Part shown: positions 48,499 through 57,224 of the stretch, in pieces
Position numbering within the stretch: the first letter of the stretch is position 1
How the letters are laid out: every line of letters starts with the position of its first letter
Assembly (NCBI RefSeq): GCF_023276405.1
Contig: NZ_JALRMO010000001.1
Span: forward strand, 1,674,001 to 1,738,000
Source: Paenibacillus hamazuiensis
GTDB taxonomy: Bacteria; Bacillota; Bacilli; Paenibacillales; NBRC-103111
Length of the DNA stretch: 64,000 nucleotides
Direction of reading: 5' to 3'
Position numbers and translations under genes: made by a program
Notes under the pieces: generated by a model
The model's input: the letters and a program-made list of their open reading frames with translations, nothing else
Database searches by the model: none
Told to the model about the DNA's origin: nothing

Positions 48499-49257
48499 AT
48501 GTATTACGGTCAAACTTCTTACGATTGCAGGGTGGAGTGGGGACCGCGCGGGGCCAGAGAAGCGGCGGAACGGGGAGATATTACGGTCATCGTCGACGTG
48601 CTCAGCTTCTCCTCTACTGTGGTGACCGCACTAAGCTGCGGTGCCGACATTTTCCCGTTTCCCCCGTCGTCCTGCGGGGAAGACCGGGAGTACGCGCAAA
48701 AGCTCGGGGCCGAGCTGATGGTAGGCCGCGCGGAAGGCTCGCGCACAGGCAGACCATCGTTGTCGCCTGTCACCTTCGGTCCGCTTCACGCCGGAAAAAA
48801 ATACGTATTGTGCTCGCTGAACGGCGCGGTGTGCACATGGACGGCCTCCAAGGTGCCTTCGCTGCTTGTCGGCTGCCTGCTGAACGCCTCCCGTGTCGCT
48901 GCGGCGGCGGAAGCAATCCGGGCACAAACCGGAGCCGCCATCACCGTCATTCCGTGCGGGGAGAGGTGGAGCGACGCGCTGGAAGGCGAAGACGGGCTTC
49001 GCCCCGCGCTCGAAGATTACCTCGGAGCGGGCGCCGTGCTCGCCGGACTGCGGGGCACACAGTCGCCGGAAGCCGAAGTGTGCGCCGGTGCTTTCCGGCA
49101 GGCGCGGCACGATCTGCCGCGGCTCCTGCGGGAATGCGGCAGCGGCAGGGAGCTAGGCGAGCGAGGTTTCGCGGATGATGTCGCCCACTCCTGCCGTCTC
49201 GATGCGCTGCCGGTCGTTCCCGTGCTGCGCGAAGGGAGATTCGTCGCTTTTGAATGA
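48499..49257 (+). CDS. ComB-family 2-phosphosulfolactate phosphatase-like protein
   Basis: A 252-residue protein of the ComB fold. It has the N-terminal VIVDVLSFSSTVVTAL and GADIFPFPPSS, then LCSLNGAVCTW, VGCLLNASRVAAAAE and a GERWSDA loop. ComB removes phosphate from 2-phospho-3-sulfolactate in coenzyme M synthesis; in Bacillus a homologue (YitC) serves sulfolactate formation in spores. ATG at 48499 follows CAGGGGG. No coenzyme M genes are near. The substrate is inferred and could differ. Confidence 0.8.
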   Translation: MYYGQTSYDCRVEWGPRGAREAAERGDITVIVDVLSFSSTVVTALSCGADIFPFPPSSCGEDREYAQKLGAELMVGRAEGSRTGRPSLSPVTFGPLHAGKKYVLCSLNGAVCTWTASKVPSLLVGCLLNASRVAAAAEAIRAQTGAAITVIPCGERWSDALEGEDGLRPALEDYLGAGAVLAGLRGTQSPEAEVCAGAFRQARHDLPRLLRECGSGRELGERGFADDVAHSCRLDALPVVPVLREGRFVAFE

Positions 49258-49370
49258 AACGGCGTTAACAGAACATAACAGAGCAACATTTTTCCATGCC
49301 ATGGCGAAATTTTTAAACCTGTCCGTTTGTTACAATGAAATGGAAAATGAACAACGGGAGGCTTTCCGCT

Positions 49371-51383
49371 ATGGAACCGATTTGGACGCGAGTTTTTTTC
49401 GAGGAAGTGAAGAGGGAGACGGCCGGGCTTGAGTGGGCGCGGAGAGCGAAGGAGGAGCTGGAGCGGTCTGTAGACCGGCTGAGCGGCGGCCTGCTGGAAA
49501 TTCCGCTTGTCGGAGGCGGCTGGAGTCACGATTACAACTGTCCGAAGGAAGGGAGCCGGCTTCGCCGGATTGACCGGCATCATCACGAATGCCCGACATG
49601 CGGTGCCGTTTGGAGCGGGTCACCTTGGGACGAGGTCGCCGTCGCAAATGAGCACTGGCAGATCAGTGAAGCATGCCGGAATGCTGCCGTACTGTTCGGG
49701 CTGGACGGAGTGGTAGAGCGGGCGGACTGGGCGAAACGGGTGCTGTTTTTTTACGCTGACCATTACGAGCAGTATCCGCTGCACGACAAAAAGGGCGGCA
49801 ATGATCATACATCGGGAAAAGTGCAATGCCAGACGTTGTCCGAAGCGAGCTGGCTTATTCCGCTTGCGCAGGCTTGCGTAATTCTGAAGTCGCTGTACGC
49901 TCTTTCCGGGGAGCAATTAAACTTGATCGGCGGTCGGCTGCTGCGGCCGGCCATTGACGTCATCCGGCGCAACCCGGGAGGAATCTCGAACTGGCAAACT
50001 TATCACAATGCGGCAAAAGCATGGACAGCGGCGGCATTGGACGACCGGGCTTTATGGGACGAAGCGGTGAACGATCCGGATAACGGATTTCATTTTCAAA
50101 TGCAAAACAGTTTGGCGGAAGACGGCTTCTGGTACGAAGGCGCTTGGGGATATCATTTTTACGCGCTGGAGGCGCAAATTCATATCGTGCTCGCCGGAAC
50201 CCGGTTCGGCGAATCGCTGCATACGGACAAGCGGTTTCAGGCGATGTTCCGTTCTCCGCTGCGCGCGATGTTTCCGGATGGGACGCTTCCTCCGGTGCAC
50301 GATTCCGGGATCGTCCCGGTGAAAAAATACGCGCACCAATACGAGTTCGCGCATCGTTTTATCGGCGTCGGCGGTGACATCGTGAAGGATGTGGAACGCA
50401 CTTCGCTGTACAGCCTGCTGTTCGGCGCGGAGCCGGCGGACTCATCTTCCGCAGCGGGTGAGGCGTCCACGGAGCTGTTTCATTTGGAACGCGCCGGCAT
50501 GCTGGTAGCGAAAGGAACGGATGTCAGCGGCATGCCGCGCATGCTGCTGATCGACTATGGGCCGCACGGGGGCGGACACGGGCATCAGGACAAGCTTAAC
50601 TTGCTTTACTACGCGAAAGATCGCACTTGGCTGGGCGACGCGGGGATGCTGCCTTACGGCAACCCGGTGCATCATGCATTTTTCAAACAGACGGTCGCAC
50701 ACAATACGATGGCGGTGAACGGACGATCCCAAGAAGCGGCAGAAGGCACGCTGGTGAAGGCGGAAGTGGACGGGCACGTCGTAAGGATCGTTTGCGAGGC
50801 GCCGGACACGTACCCTGATCTTGGTGTAACGATGAGGCGGAAGCTGCTGTTTGCCGAGGAGTGGCTGCTGGACGTATGCGAAGCGGAATCGGAGCGCACG
50901 ATGGATGCGGTGGACTGGATCATCCATGTGGAGGCCGCTGCGGTTGTTTATACTCCGGGCGCGGTGGCAGGCGGGAGCGACGGCATGTGGGTGCCGGTTC
51001 CCGACGGGAGTTTGGGCGGTCAAGACGGATACGATTTTGTAAAAGAAATTGGCCGGTATGCAGGTTCGAGGGGACCCAAGGTGCTGGAATGGAGCGCGGG
51101 AGACGATCAGGCCGGCGGGGGTGACGGCGTACGGTTCCAGTATTATCCGCTGGGAGCCGGGGGCGATGAAGAGTGGTATCGCGGCACGACCCCGGCTATG
51201 CCCCCTCATCTGCGCAGAGGCACATGGTTTCGCCGTCTGAGAAATACGCGGCAAGCGCGCTTTATCGGCGTCTTTCGCGCGTGCGGCGCCGGTGCCAATC
51301 TTTTGGACGTGCGGCTGGAGCCGCCGGAAGCAGCAGGCGGGGAGATGCGTATTCGGATAGGCGAACAAATTTATTCATTGTAA
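49371..51383 (+). CDS. Heparinase II/III-family protein
   Basis: A 670-residue enzyme of the heparinase II/III-like group: an N-terminal alpha-helical toroid (about 1-370) and a beta-sandwich C-terminus. Candidate catalytic residues are in PHGGGHGHQDKLNLLYYAKDRTW and HHAFFKQTVAHNTMAVNGRSQ. No signal peptide is seen, so it probably acts inside the cell on imported uronic acid oligosaccharides, as oligo-lyases of this group do. ATG at 49371 follows GGGAGG with 9-nt spacing. It lies between comB-like and a secreted stalk-domain gene. Confidence 0.8.
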   Translation: MEPIWTRVFFEEVKRETAGLEWARRAKEELERSVDRLSGGLLEIPLVGGGWSHDYNCPKEGSRLRRIDRHHHECPTCGAVWSGSPWDEVAVANEHWQISEACRNAAVLFGLDGVVERADWAKRVLFFYADHYEQYPLHDKKGGNDHTSGKVQCQTLSEASWLIPLAQACVILKSLYALSGEQLNLIGGRLLRPAIDVIRRNPGGISNWQTYHNAAKAWTAAALDDRALWDEAVNDPDNGFHFQMQNSLAEDGFWYEGAWGYHFYALEAQIHIVLAGTRFGESLHTDKRFQAMFRSPLRAMFPDGTLPPVHDSGIVPVKKYAHQYEFAHRFIGVGGDIVKDVERTSLYSLLFGAEPADSSSAAGEASTELFHLERAGMLVAKGTDVSGMPRMLLIDYGPHGGGHGHQDKLNLLYYAKDRTWLGDAGMLPYGNPVHHAFFKQTVAHNTMAVNGRSQEAAEGTLVKAEVDGHVVRIVCEAPDTYPDLGVTMRRKLLFAEEWLLDVCEAESERTMDAVDWIIHVEAAAVVYTPGAVAGGSDGMWVPVPDGSLGGQDGYDFVKEIGRYAGSRGPKVLEWSAGDDQAGGGDGVRFQYYPLGAGGDEEWYRGTTPAMPPHLRRGTWFRRLRNTRQARFIGVFRACGAGANLLDVRLEPPEAAGGEMRIRIGEQIYSL

Positions 51384-51496
51384 GGCAAATGCCGAGGCTG
51401 ACCGAAATCATAAGATTTTGTAAATAATGCAACTTTGCCGCTCTTCCCGCGTCATATAGGCATATTGGAATTCGCTGGGAAAAGCGGTGGGCAATT

Positions 51497-53173
51497 TTGA
51501 ATAAATTTATGCGAAAGTACGTCATTCCGTTATTGGTAGGCACCGCATTCATAGCGGCTGTGCCGCCGGTAGTTTCGGCCGAGCAGAGTATGCCGGTTCA
51601 ACTTACACAGGCAGAGACGGAAGCCGCTCGCTTGCTGCTCGATCAAGGAGTTGAGCGCGGGAAAGTGGAGCGGTTGGGGACTAAAGCGGAAATTGCGGCT
51701 TATGTGTTGAAGAAGGGCAAGCCGGATTTTGCGGCGCTTAACCGGCTTATAGAGGGACTGCTCAAGTATGCGGACGATTCGGGTTACGCCGCCAACGGAC
51801 AACAAGTCGGCGGAATGCTGGAGCTAAACGACGGAGAGCTCGGATACTCCCCGGGGGCACCGCTGGAAGCCAGGATGATGAGCCGAAAACCGATAGACGT
51901 TTCGTTGAACGGCCAACCGGGCGTCCTGGCTCCTTGGGAAGAATATACGGAGCCGCATTACTTCGACGGCATCGCCTATTTCCCGCTTTACCGGATGATG
52001 ACGATGTTTGGCGGGGACGCCAAGTGGGATGGCGTCGAATGGGAAGTGACGGCAGTAACCCCTTGGGGAACCAAATGGAAAGTACCGATCGGCGGCCGTG
52101 AGGTGCGCAGCGAAAAAGGGGATGCGGTCCTCGCGGTGCTGTCCCATCCTTCGATTTTGGCCGACAATCAGGTGCTCGTGCCTTTCGACTTTTGGACTTC
52201 CTTGATCGGATTCCGCGTGGAGTGGGATACGGAGAGGAAGTCGCTGTCGATGATCACGGAACCGCTGTACCGGACGGAAGACAGGGGCGCAGCTCCTGCA
52301 GGAGATAGTGCCGCAGGGGATGGGGGTACATCTTTAGGGTTAGTAATGCCGGATTTGACTGTACGTGTGAATGGCCGTGAAGTAAAGCTGACGCACTTGC
52401 CTGTCAATTACGAAGGAAAGTTTTATTACCCGGTAGAGTTGATCCGGGATATTATGGACTTGAACGCAGAGTATGACAAACAGTCCGGCCGGTTGACGTT
52501 GGCGATGGACTACACGATCAGAACTATGCGTTCGGAGCAGTATGTGCCGAAAGCGTCGAATCCCGTTAGCGTGCCCGTGAATATCATCGCCGGTACGGAG
52601 TATTTGCTGGACGGTGCCGGGATAAGTGCAGCAGGAAAATCGCTGAGTCTGTCCAGCCCCATGGTTGAATATCGGGGGCGCCCGTATGCGCCGATCAACG
52701 AGCTTGCGGCAATCGCAGGGTATCAGGTCAGTTATACGGATGACAAAACATTGCACCTGAACAAGACGGTCGTGCAGCGCATCCGGGAGAAGCTGAAGCC
52801 GGGTATATCGCGGGACGATGTGCGCAAGCTGCTCGGAAATCGACTTAAGGTCGTTTACAACCCGCAGGACGGAACCCGGAGCTGGGAGTACCGCTTTCGA
52901 TCGGAGACCGGTGACGCCTTCGTGGAAGCGCCGACGGAGGGCGGCGGCTACGAAAAGTTTGTCATGGGCAAGCTGGAGACCGTCGACTGGAAGGAACTAA
53001 GAGACGCTTCGCTTCAAGCGCAGCTGTTCGTACACCACGACCCGGCCGGATTGGTCATGAGCGGCTACACTCTGTATGTGAGCTCGGCTGACGGCATACG
53101 GGAGTACCGTCTGCAGCCGAACGGCAGCGTATCCGAGCGGATTGTCACGGAGGCAGGCGGAACGGCCTCATGA
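51497..53173 (+). CDS. Secreted protein with copper-amine-oxidase-like stalk domains
   Basis: A 558-residue exported protein. The signal peptide MRKYVIPLLVGTAFIAAVPPVVSA is visible. Repeated beta/alpha units typical of the copper amine oxidase N-domain-like (stalk) fold appear: EPHYFDGIAYFPLYRMMTMFGGDAKWD, VNGREVKLTHLPVNYEGKFYYPVELI and YRGRPYAPINELAAIAGYQVSY. This domain is common in Paenibacillus surface proteins and binds other modules, not copper. TTG at 51497 is used; the ribosome site GGTGGG is weak. The gene probably has its own promoter. Confidence 0.8.
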   Translation: MNKFMRKYVIPLLVGTAFIAAVPPVVSAEQSMPVQLTQAETEAARLLLDQGVERGKVERLGTKAEIAAYVLKKGKPDFAALNRLIEGLLKYADDSGYAANGQQVGGMLELNDGELGYSPGAPLEARMMSRKPIDVSLNGQPGVLAPWEEYTEPHYFDGIAYFPLYRMMTMFGGDAKWDGVEWEVTAVTPWGTKWKVPIGGREVRSEKGDAVLAVLSHPSILADNQVLVPFDFWTSLIGFRVEWDTERKSLSMITEPLYRTEDRGAAPAGDSAAGDGGTSLGLVMPDLTVRVNGREVKLTHLPVNYEGKFYYPVELIRDIMDLNAEYDKQSGRLTLAMDYTIRTMRSEQYVPKASNPVSVPVNIIAGTEYLLDGAGISAAGKSLSLSSPMVEYRGRPYAPINELAAIAGYQVSYTDDKTLHLNKTVVQRIREKLKPGISRDDVRKLLGNRLKVVYNPQDGTRSWEYRFRSETGDAFVEAPTEGGGYEKFVMGKLETVDWKELRDASLQAQLFVHHDPAGLVMSGYTLYVSSADGIREYRLQPNGSVSERIVTEAGGTAS

Positions 53174-53211
53174 AGGCCGGATCCGGGAATCCAATAGAGG
53201 AGCCGCAGCTG

Positions 53212-53292
53212 CAAAATCCACTGTTGGCGAGATGCATTGGGGACATCTGCAAGAGGGTCGATGGAACTTCGATTTGAACAATGATGACGGGT
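53212..53292 (+). pseudogene. Possible coding remnant
   Basis: A short in-frame stretch from 53212 to the TAG at 53290 translates as KSTVGEMHWGHLQEGRWNFD, then LNNDDG. Its composition looks protein-like and is preceded by no start or ribosome site. It may be the tail of a lost gene between the stalk-domain gene and the oxidoreductase. No family could be assigned. Confidence 0.25.
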
Positions 53293-53356
53293 AGGTCATT
53301 TCTGACATAGTCTATTTTATGGTTAAGATGGAATATTTTGATTACAGATAACAAAT

Positions 53357-53402
53357 AATGGCGGTTCAAGACTTTTTCCGGGTCCTGGACCGCCATTGTT
53401 TC
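53357..53402 (+). terminator. Terminator upstream of the oxidoreductase gene
   Basis: AATGGCGGTTC pairs with GGACCGCCATT (G-U tolerated) around a long loop, then GTTTC. The gap from 53174 to 53560 holds only this and the small remnant. Confidence 0.6.
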
Positions 53403-53560
53403 ATTTCGGGGAAAAAGTGAATTCTGTACAAAAAAAGCTGAGGATCGGTTATGTCCCGGGTTGGAAAGACGAAGGTACAATAGGATGGAGTGTGGACATA
53501 TTACCGGTCAAGCGGTACGAAAAGAGGAACCGCGTGGCTGTGCCGGAAGGGGATCATGGT

Positions 53561-54517
53561 GTGAAAGTACTTCTTGTCGGGCTTGGCGCAGCCGGTTTCA
53601 GTTGGTATAAAAAACTGAAGCGGCAGGGCGGTTTCAATATCGCCGTAGTTGAAACGAATGCCGGACATCGGAGCAAGCTGGAAGGGGACGAGGTGCCTTT
53701 TTACACAACGATAGAAGAGGCGCTTGACCGGGAGCTTCCCGATTTTGTGATCAATGCAACGCCCCCGCAGGTTCATACGGCGGTCAATAACCTAGCTTTC
53801 GACCATCGTCTCCCCGTGCTTTGCGAAAAGCCGATTTCGTTCCGTTACGAGGAATCGGCGGCTGTCGTGAGGCGCGCGGAAAAAGAACAAATTCCGTTTA
53901 TGGTGGCGGAAAATTACCGCTGCTTCCCGTTTGTCCGCAAGTTGAAGCAGCTAATTGATGCAGGAACGATCGGGGGGCTATCGACGATCGACGTCCGCTT
54001 TCACCGTTATCACCACGTCCAGCGCAACTACACGGTAAGCCTGCTTGACGATATAGCGGTGCACCATTTCGATATGATGCGATATTTGACCGGCTGCGAT
54101 GGCAAACGCGTTTTTGCTCAGCTGTTCAACCCGATCGGGAGCTGGAGCGAAGAGCAGGCGGTGATCGGACTGCAGGCGCTTGTGGAGATGGCAAACGGAA
54201 TACGCATCTCGTATACCGGCTCTATTTCTGCGAGGGGACCGGCGACCGAGTGGGCCGGAGATTGGCGGATCGAAGGTACGCAGGGGGCGATCGAGTTGAT
54301 CGGCAAAACGCTTCGCTTGACGAAAGAGGGCGTTACGTCCGTGATTGACGATTTCAGCGATGTTCCTGCCGCATATCCGTTGAGCGAATTTTTGGCGTCG
54401 CTGCGGGAAGGACGGGATGGGGAAACAAGCGGGAAAGATTATTTGCGCACGCAGGCACTGGTTTATTTTGCGGCAAAATCGGCACAAAGCGAACGAATGG
54501 AGGATGTCATCTTATGA
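53561..54517 (+). CDS. Gfo/Idh/MocA-family NAD(P)-dependent oxidoreductase
   Basis: A 318-residue dehydrogenase. The Rossmann motif is VLLVGLGAAGFSW, the substrate-linked motif is CEKPIS and the catalytic region is DDIAVHHFDMMRYL. GTG at 53561 follows GGAAGGGG; the longer frame to 53396 carries no ribosome site. It overlaps the GH31 gene by 4 bp (ATGA), so the two are coupled. Family members oxidise sugar-ring hydroxyls of inositols, glucose or uronic acids; the substrate is not known but probably a product of the GH31 enzyme. Confidence 0.88.
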   Translation: MKVLLVGLGAAGFSWYKKLKRQGGFNIAVVETNAGHRSKLEGDEVPFYTTIEEALDRELPDFVINATPPQVHTAVNNLAFDHRLPVLCEKPISFRYEESAAVVRRAEKEQIPFMVAENYRCFPFVRKLKQLIDAGTIGGLSTIDVRFHRYHHVQRNYTVSLLDDIAVHHFDMMRYLTGCDGKRVFAQLFNPIGSWSEEQAVIGLQALVEMANGIRISYTGSISARGPATEWAGDWRIEGTQGAIELIGKTLRLTKEGVTSVIDDFSDVPAAYPLSEFLASLREGRDGETSGKDYLRTQALVYFAAKSAQSERMEDVIL

Positions 54518-56769
54518 TTCAGCTTATTCAGCCGGTTTGGCAGGAAAAAGCCCCCGGCGTTTGGAGTGCCGTGGTCGGGCAGCCTAAAGGCGTTACGCCG
54601 CTCTCTGCGGCCGACTGCAAGCCGCTGACGGAAGCGCTGCGCCGCATGGGCGGGGCCGAGCTTCCGTTTGCACGGGACGAGGTTCAGGTTGAGGCGCTGG
54701 CCGGAGGCGGGTATTTGCTGCGGCTTCCGCTGGCCGAGCAGGAGAAGCTGTTCGGCCTTGGCCTGCAGTTTATGCGCATGAACCACCGGGGCCGCACGCG
54801 ATATTTGCGCGTTAACAGCGACCCGAAGCAGGATACGGGCGAAAGTCATGCGCCCGTGCCGTTTTATGTGACGGACCGCGGCTGCGGCGTGCTCGTCAAT
54901 ACGGCGCGCGTCGTCACCGTGCATGCCGGCGCGACGGTTCGCGCGGACGAGCAGCGGGCGGACGCTGCGCGCGACCGCAACACCGACCGCGGCTGGCAAG
55001 CGACGCCGGTATCGGCGTACGTCGAGATCCGGCTGCCTGCCGAAGGCGCGGAGGTGCTGCTGTTTGCCGGCGCGAACGCGCTGGACACGGTGCGCCGGTA
55101 CAATTTATACTGCGGCGGCGGGACGCTCCCGCCCCGGTGGGGGCTCGGCTTCTGGCACCGCGTGCCGAAGCTGTTTTCAGACCGCGAAGCGGTGCAGGAG
55201 GCGCTGGAGTTTCGCCGGCGCGATTTTCCCTGCGACGTGATCGGGCTCGAGCCCGGCTGGCACAGCCGAAGTTATCCGGTTACGTACGAGTGGGCACACG
55301 ACCGTTTCCCGGACCCGCGCTCGTTTGTTGCCGAGCTCGGATTGCACGGTTTTCGCGTCAATTTGTGGGAGCACCCTTATGTGTCGCCCGAAGCTCCGCT
55401 GTACGAGCGGCTGAGGCCGCTGTCCGGCAACTATACCGTCTGGGGCGGGCTTGCCCCCGACTATACGCTGGAGGAAGCGCAGGTGCTGTATTGCAGCCAG
55501 CATGAAGAGCAGCATGTGCGCATCGGCGTATCGGGCTACAAGCTCGACGAATGCGACGGCAGCGAGCTGACAAACAATTCGTGGATGTTTCCGGCGCACG
55601 CGCAATTTCCTTCAGGGCATGACGGCGAGCAGATGCGGCAGCTTTATGGCCTGCTGTTCCAGAAAATGACGGAAGATTTGTACCGCAGGCAAAACGTTCG
55701 GACGTACGGGCTGGTGCGCGCCTCGAACGCCGGCGCTTCCTCGCTGCCGTATGTGCTGTACTCCGATCTGTACGATCACAGGCAGTTTGTGCGGGCGCTA
55801 TGCAACGCCTCCTTCAGCGGGCTGCTCTGGACTCCCGAGGTGCGCAAAGCGCAAAACGCCGAAGATTGGGTGCGGCGCATGCAAAGCGTCGTCTTCTCGC
55901 CGATGGCGATGCTGAACGCTTGGGGCGATGGCACGAAGCCGTGGTCGTTTCCCGAGGTCGAGCATATCGTTCGGCATTACATCAAGCTGCGCATGCGGCT
56001 GATGCCTTATTTGTACACGGCGTTTGCCCGCTACCGGTTTGACGGCACGCCGCCCTTCCGGGCGATGCCGTTGGTTCTGGCGGAAGCCGCCGAGGCTTCC
56101 GGCGGAGCGGATGGCGGCGGGGGCATGGGGGTCCCTGCCTCACGGACAGACGCTTCGGCGGCGGGTCCGTCCGCGGCGGTCGTCGAAAACACGACCGACG
56201 GAGCTTACGGCAAAACGAAGGCGAAAGAATGGGACGACCAGTTTATGGTCGGCGGCGATTTGCTCGTTGCCCCGCTGTTTGCCGGCGAGGCGTCAAGGGA
56301 AGTGCTGCTTCCGCCCGGCGTCTGGTACGGCCTTGAAACCGGCGAGCGTTACGACGGCGGCGTGATTGTCACCGTTCAGTCGGGCCTCGAGCGCATCCCG
56401 GTTTTCGTGCGGGAAGGTGCGGTCATCCCGCTGATGCCCGCGCTCGACCGCGCCCCGAGGGCAGGCGAAAAAGTGCCGCTGGACATCGTCCACTTCGGCG
56501 ACGCGTCGGGTGAAGCGCTTCTGTACGACGATGACGGAGAAACGTTTGACTACGAGCGGGGGCAGCATATATGGCGGAAGCTTGTCGTGCGCAGGAACGG
56601 GGACGGTTCACTGACCGGAGAAATCTCCGACGTTTCGGCGGATGAGTCGGGTGGTTCGGAGGTGCGGCAGCATGAAGCGGCAAATGAAGCGGGCTCGGCC
56701 GGCGATTTTTACACGTACGATTCCGTTCAATGGCATCTGGGCAAGCGCTCACTGGCAGACCTGATCTAA
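54514..56769 (+). CDS. Glycoside hydrolase family 31 protein (alpha-glucosidase/xylosidase type)
   Basis: A 751-residue enzyme. The (beta/alpha)8 core includes FWHRVPKLFSDREAVQEALEF, the nucleophile motif YKLDECDGSE (Asp of KLDECDG) and the conserved acid/base zone near FVRALCNASFSGLLWTPEVR. A C-terminal beta-domain lies at 600-751. A low-complexity Gly/Ala insert (about residues 528-562, SGGADGGGGMG...) interrupts the C-terminal half. No signal peptide is seen, so it is cytoplasmic. It is coupled to the preceding oxidoreductase, suggesting stepwise oxidation and hydrolysis of an imported glycoside. Confidence 0.88.
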   Translation: MIQLIQPVWQEKAPGVWSAVVGQPKGVTPLSAADCKPLTEALRRMGGAELPFARDEVQVEALAGGGYLLRLPLAEQEKLFGLGLQFMRMNHRGRTRYLRVNSDPKQDTGESHAPVPFYVTDRGCGVLVNTARVVTVHAGATVRADEQRADAARDRNTDRGWQATPVSAYVEIRLPAEGAEVLLFAGANALDTVRRYNLYCGGGTLPPRWGLGFWHRVPKLFSDREAVQEALEFRRRDFPCDVIGLEPGWHSRSYPVTYEWAHDRFPDPRSFVAELGLHGFRVNLWEHPYVSPEAPLYERLRPLSGNYTVWGGLAPDYTLEEAQVLYCSQHEEQHVRIGVSGYKLDECDGSELTNNSWMFPAHAQFPSGHDGEQMRQLYGLLFQKMTEDLYRRQNVRTYGLVRASNAGASSLPYVLYSDLYDHRQFVRALCNASFSGLLWTPEVRKAQNAEDWVRRMQSVVFSPMAMLNAWGDGTKPWSFPEVEHIVRHYIKLRMRLMPYLYTAFARYRFDGTPPFRAMPLVLAEAAEASGGADGGGGMGVPASRTDASAAGPSAAVVENTTDGAYGKTKAKEWDDQFMVGGDLLVAPLFAGEASREVLLPPGVWYGLETGERYDGGVIVTVQSGLERIPVFVREGAVIPLMPALDRAPRAGEKVPLDIVHFGDASGEALLYDDDGETFDYERGQHIWRKLVVRRNGDGSLTGEISDVSADESGGSEVRQHEAANEAGSAGDFYTYDSVQWHLGKRSLADLI

Positions 56770-56787
56770 TCGGATCACGGACGAACG

Positions 56788-57085
56788 CGAGAGAGGCAAA
56801 AACCGACTCTCGGGAGCGCGGGCAAGTGGCGCGAGCGGCTGAGAGAGCAAACGAGCGCTCTCGGCCCATTTTTCGCCTTGAGAGGGGCGTCGTCGCAGCT
56901 CGCCGAGAGAGGCAAAAACCGGCTCTCGGGAGCGCAGACTAGTGCCGGGAGCGGCTGAGAGAGCAAACGAGCGCTCTCAGCCCATTTTTCGCCTTGAGAG
57001 GGGCGTCGTCGCAGCTCGCCGAGAGAGGCAAAAACCGGCTCTCGGGGGGCGGACTAGCGCCGCGAGCGGCGCATTTTTCGCCACC
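56788..57085 (+). repeat. Tandem 116-bp repeat, two copies and a deleted third
   Basis: Units start with CGAGAGAGGCAAAAACCG at 56788, 56904 and 57020, an exact 116-bp period. Copies 1 and 2 are nearly identical; copy 3 lacks its middle and ends near 57085. Each unit can fold through GAGAG/CTCTC pairs and has a CCCATTTTTCGCC box. No gene lies in the 455 bp between the GH31 and VanY-like genes apart from this and a promoter. Confidence 0.85.
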
Positions 57086-57135
57086 TACGGGGCAAAGCGG
57101 GTAACAAGGAACCTCTTTCTGCGAAAAATAGTTTC

Positions 57136-57164
57136 TTGCATCGCGCCAAGCTGGAACATATAAT
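57136..57164 (+). promoter_or_regulatory. Promoter of the VanY-like gene
   Basis: TTGCAT (57136-57141) and TATAAT (57159-57164) are separated by 17 bp, 60 bp before the ATG at 57225. Confidence 0.7.
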
Positions 57165-57224
57165 CGATTCATGTCGTCCAATACATATAAAAAGACCAGC
57201 TTGGAAAGGGAGAGACTCCATATT

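Noticed and set aside
53396-53560. A longer N-terminus for the Gfo/Idh/MocA protein.
   Set aside because: The added 55 residues precede the Rossmann strand, overlap the terminator tail and lack a ribosome site, while GTG at 53561 has a good one.
56788-57085. CRISPR array at the 116-bp repeats.
   Set aside because: Units are identical along the full 116 bp, so there are no variable spacers.
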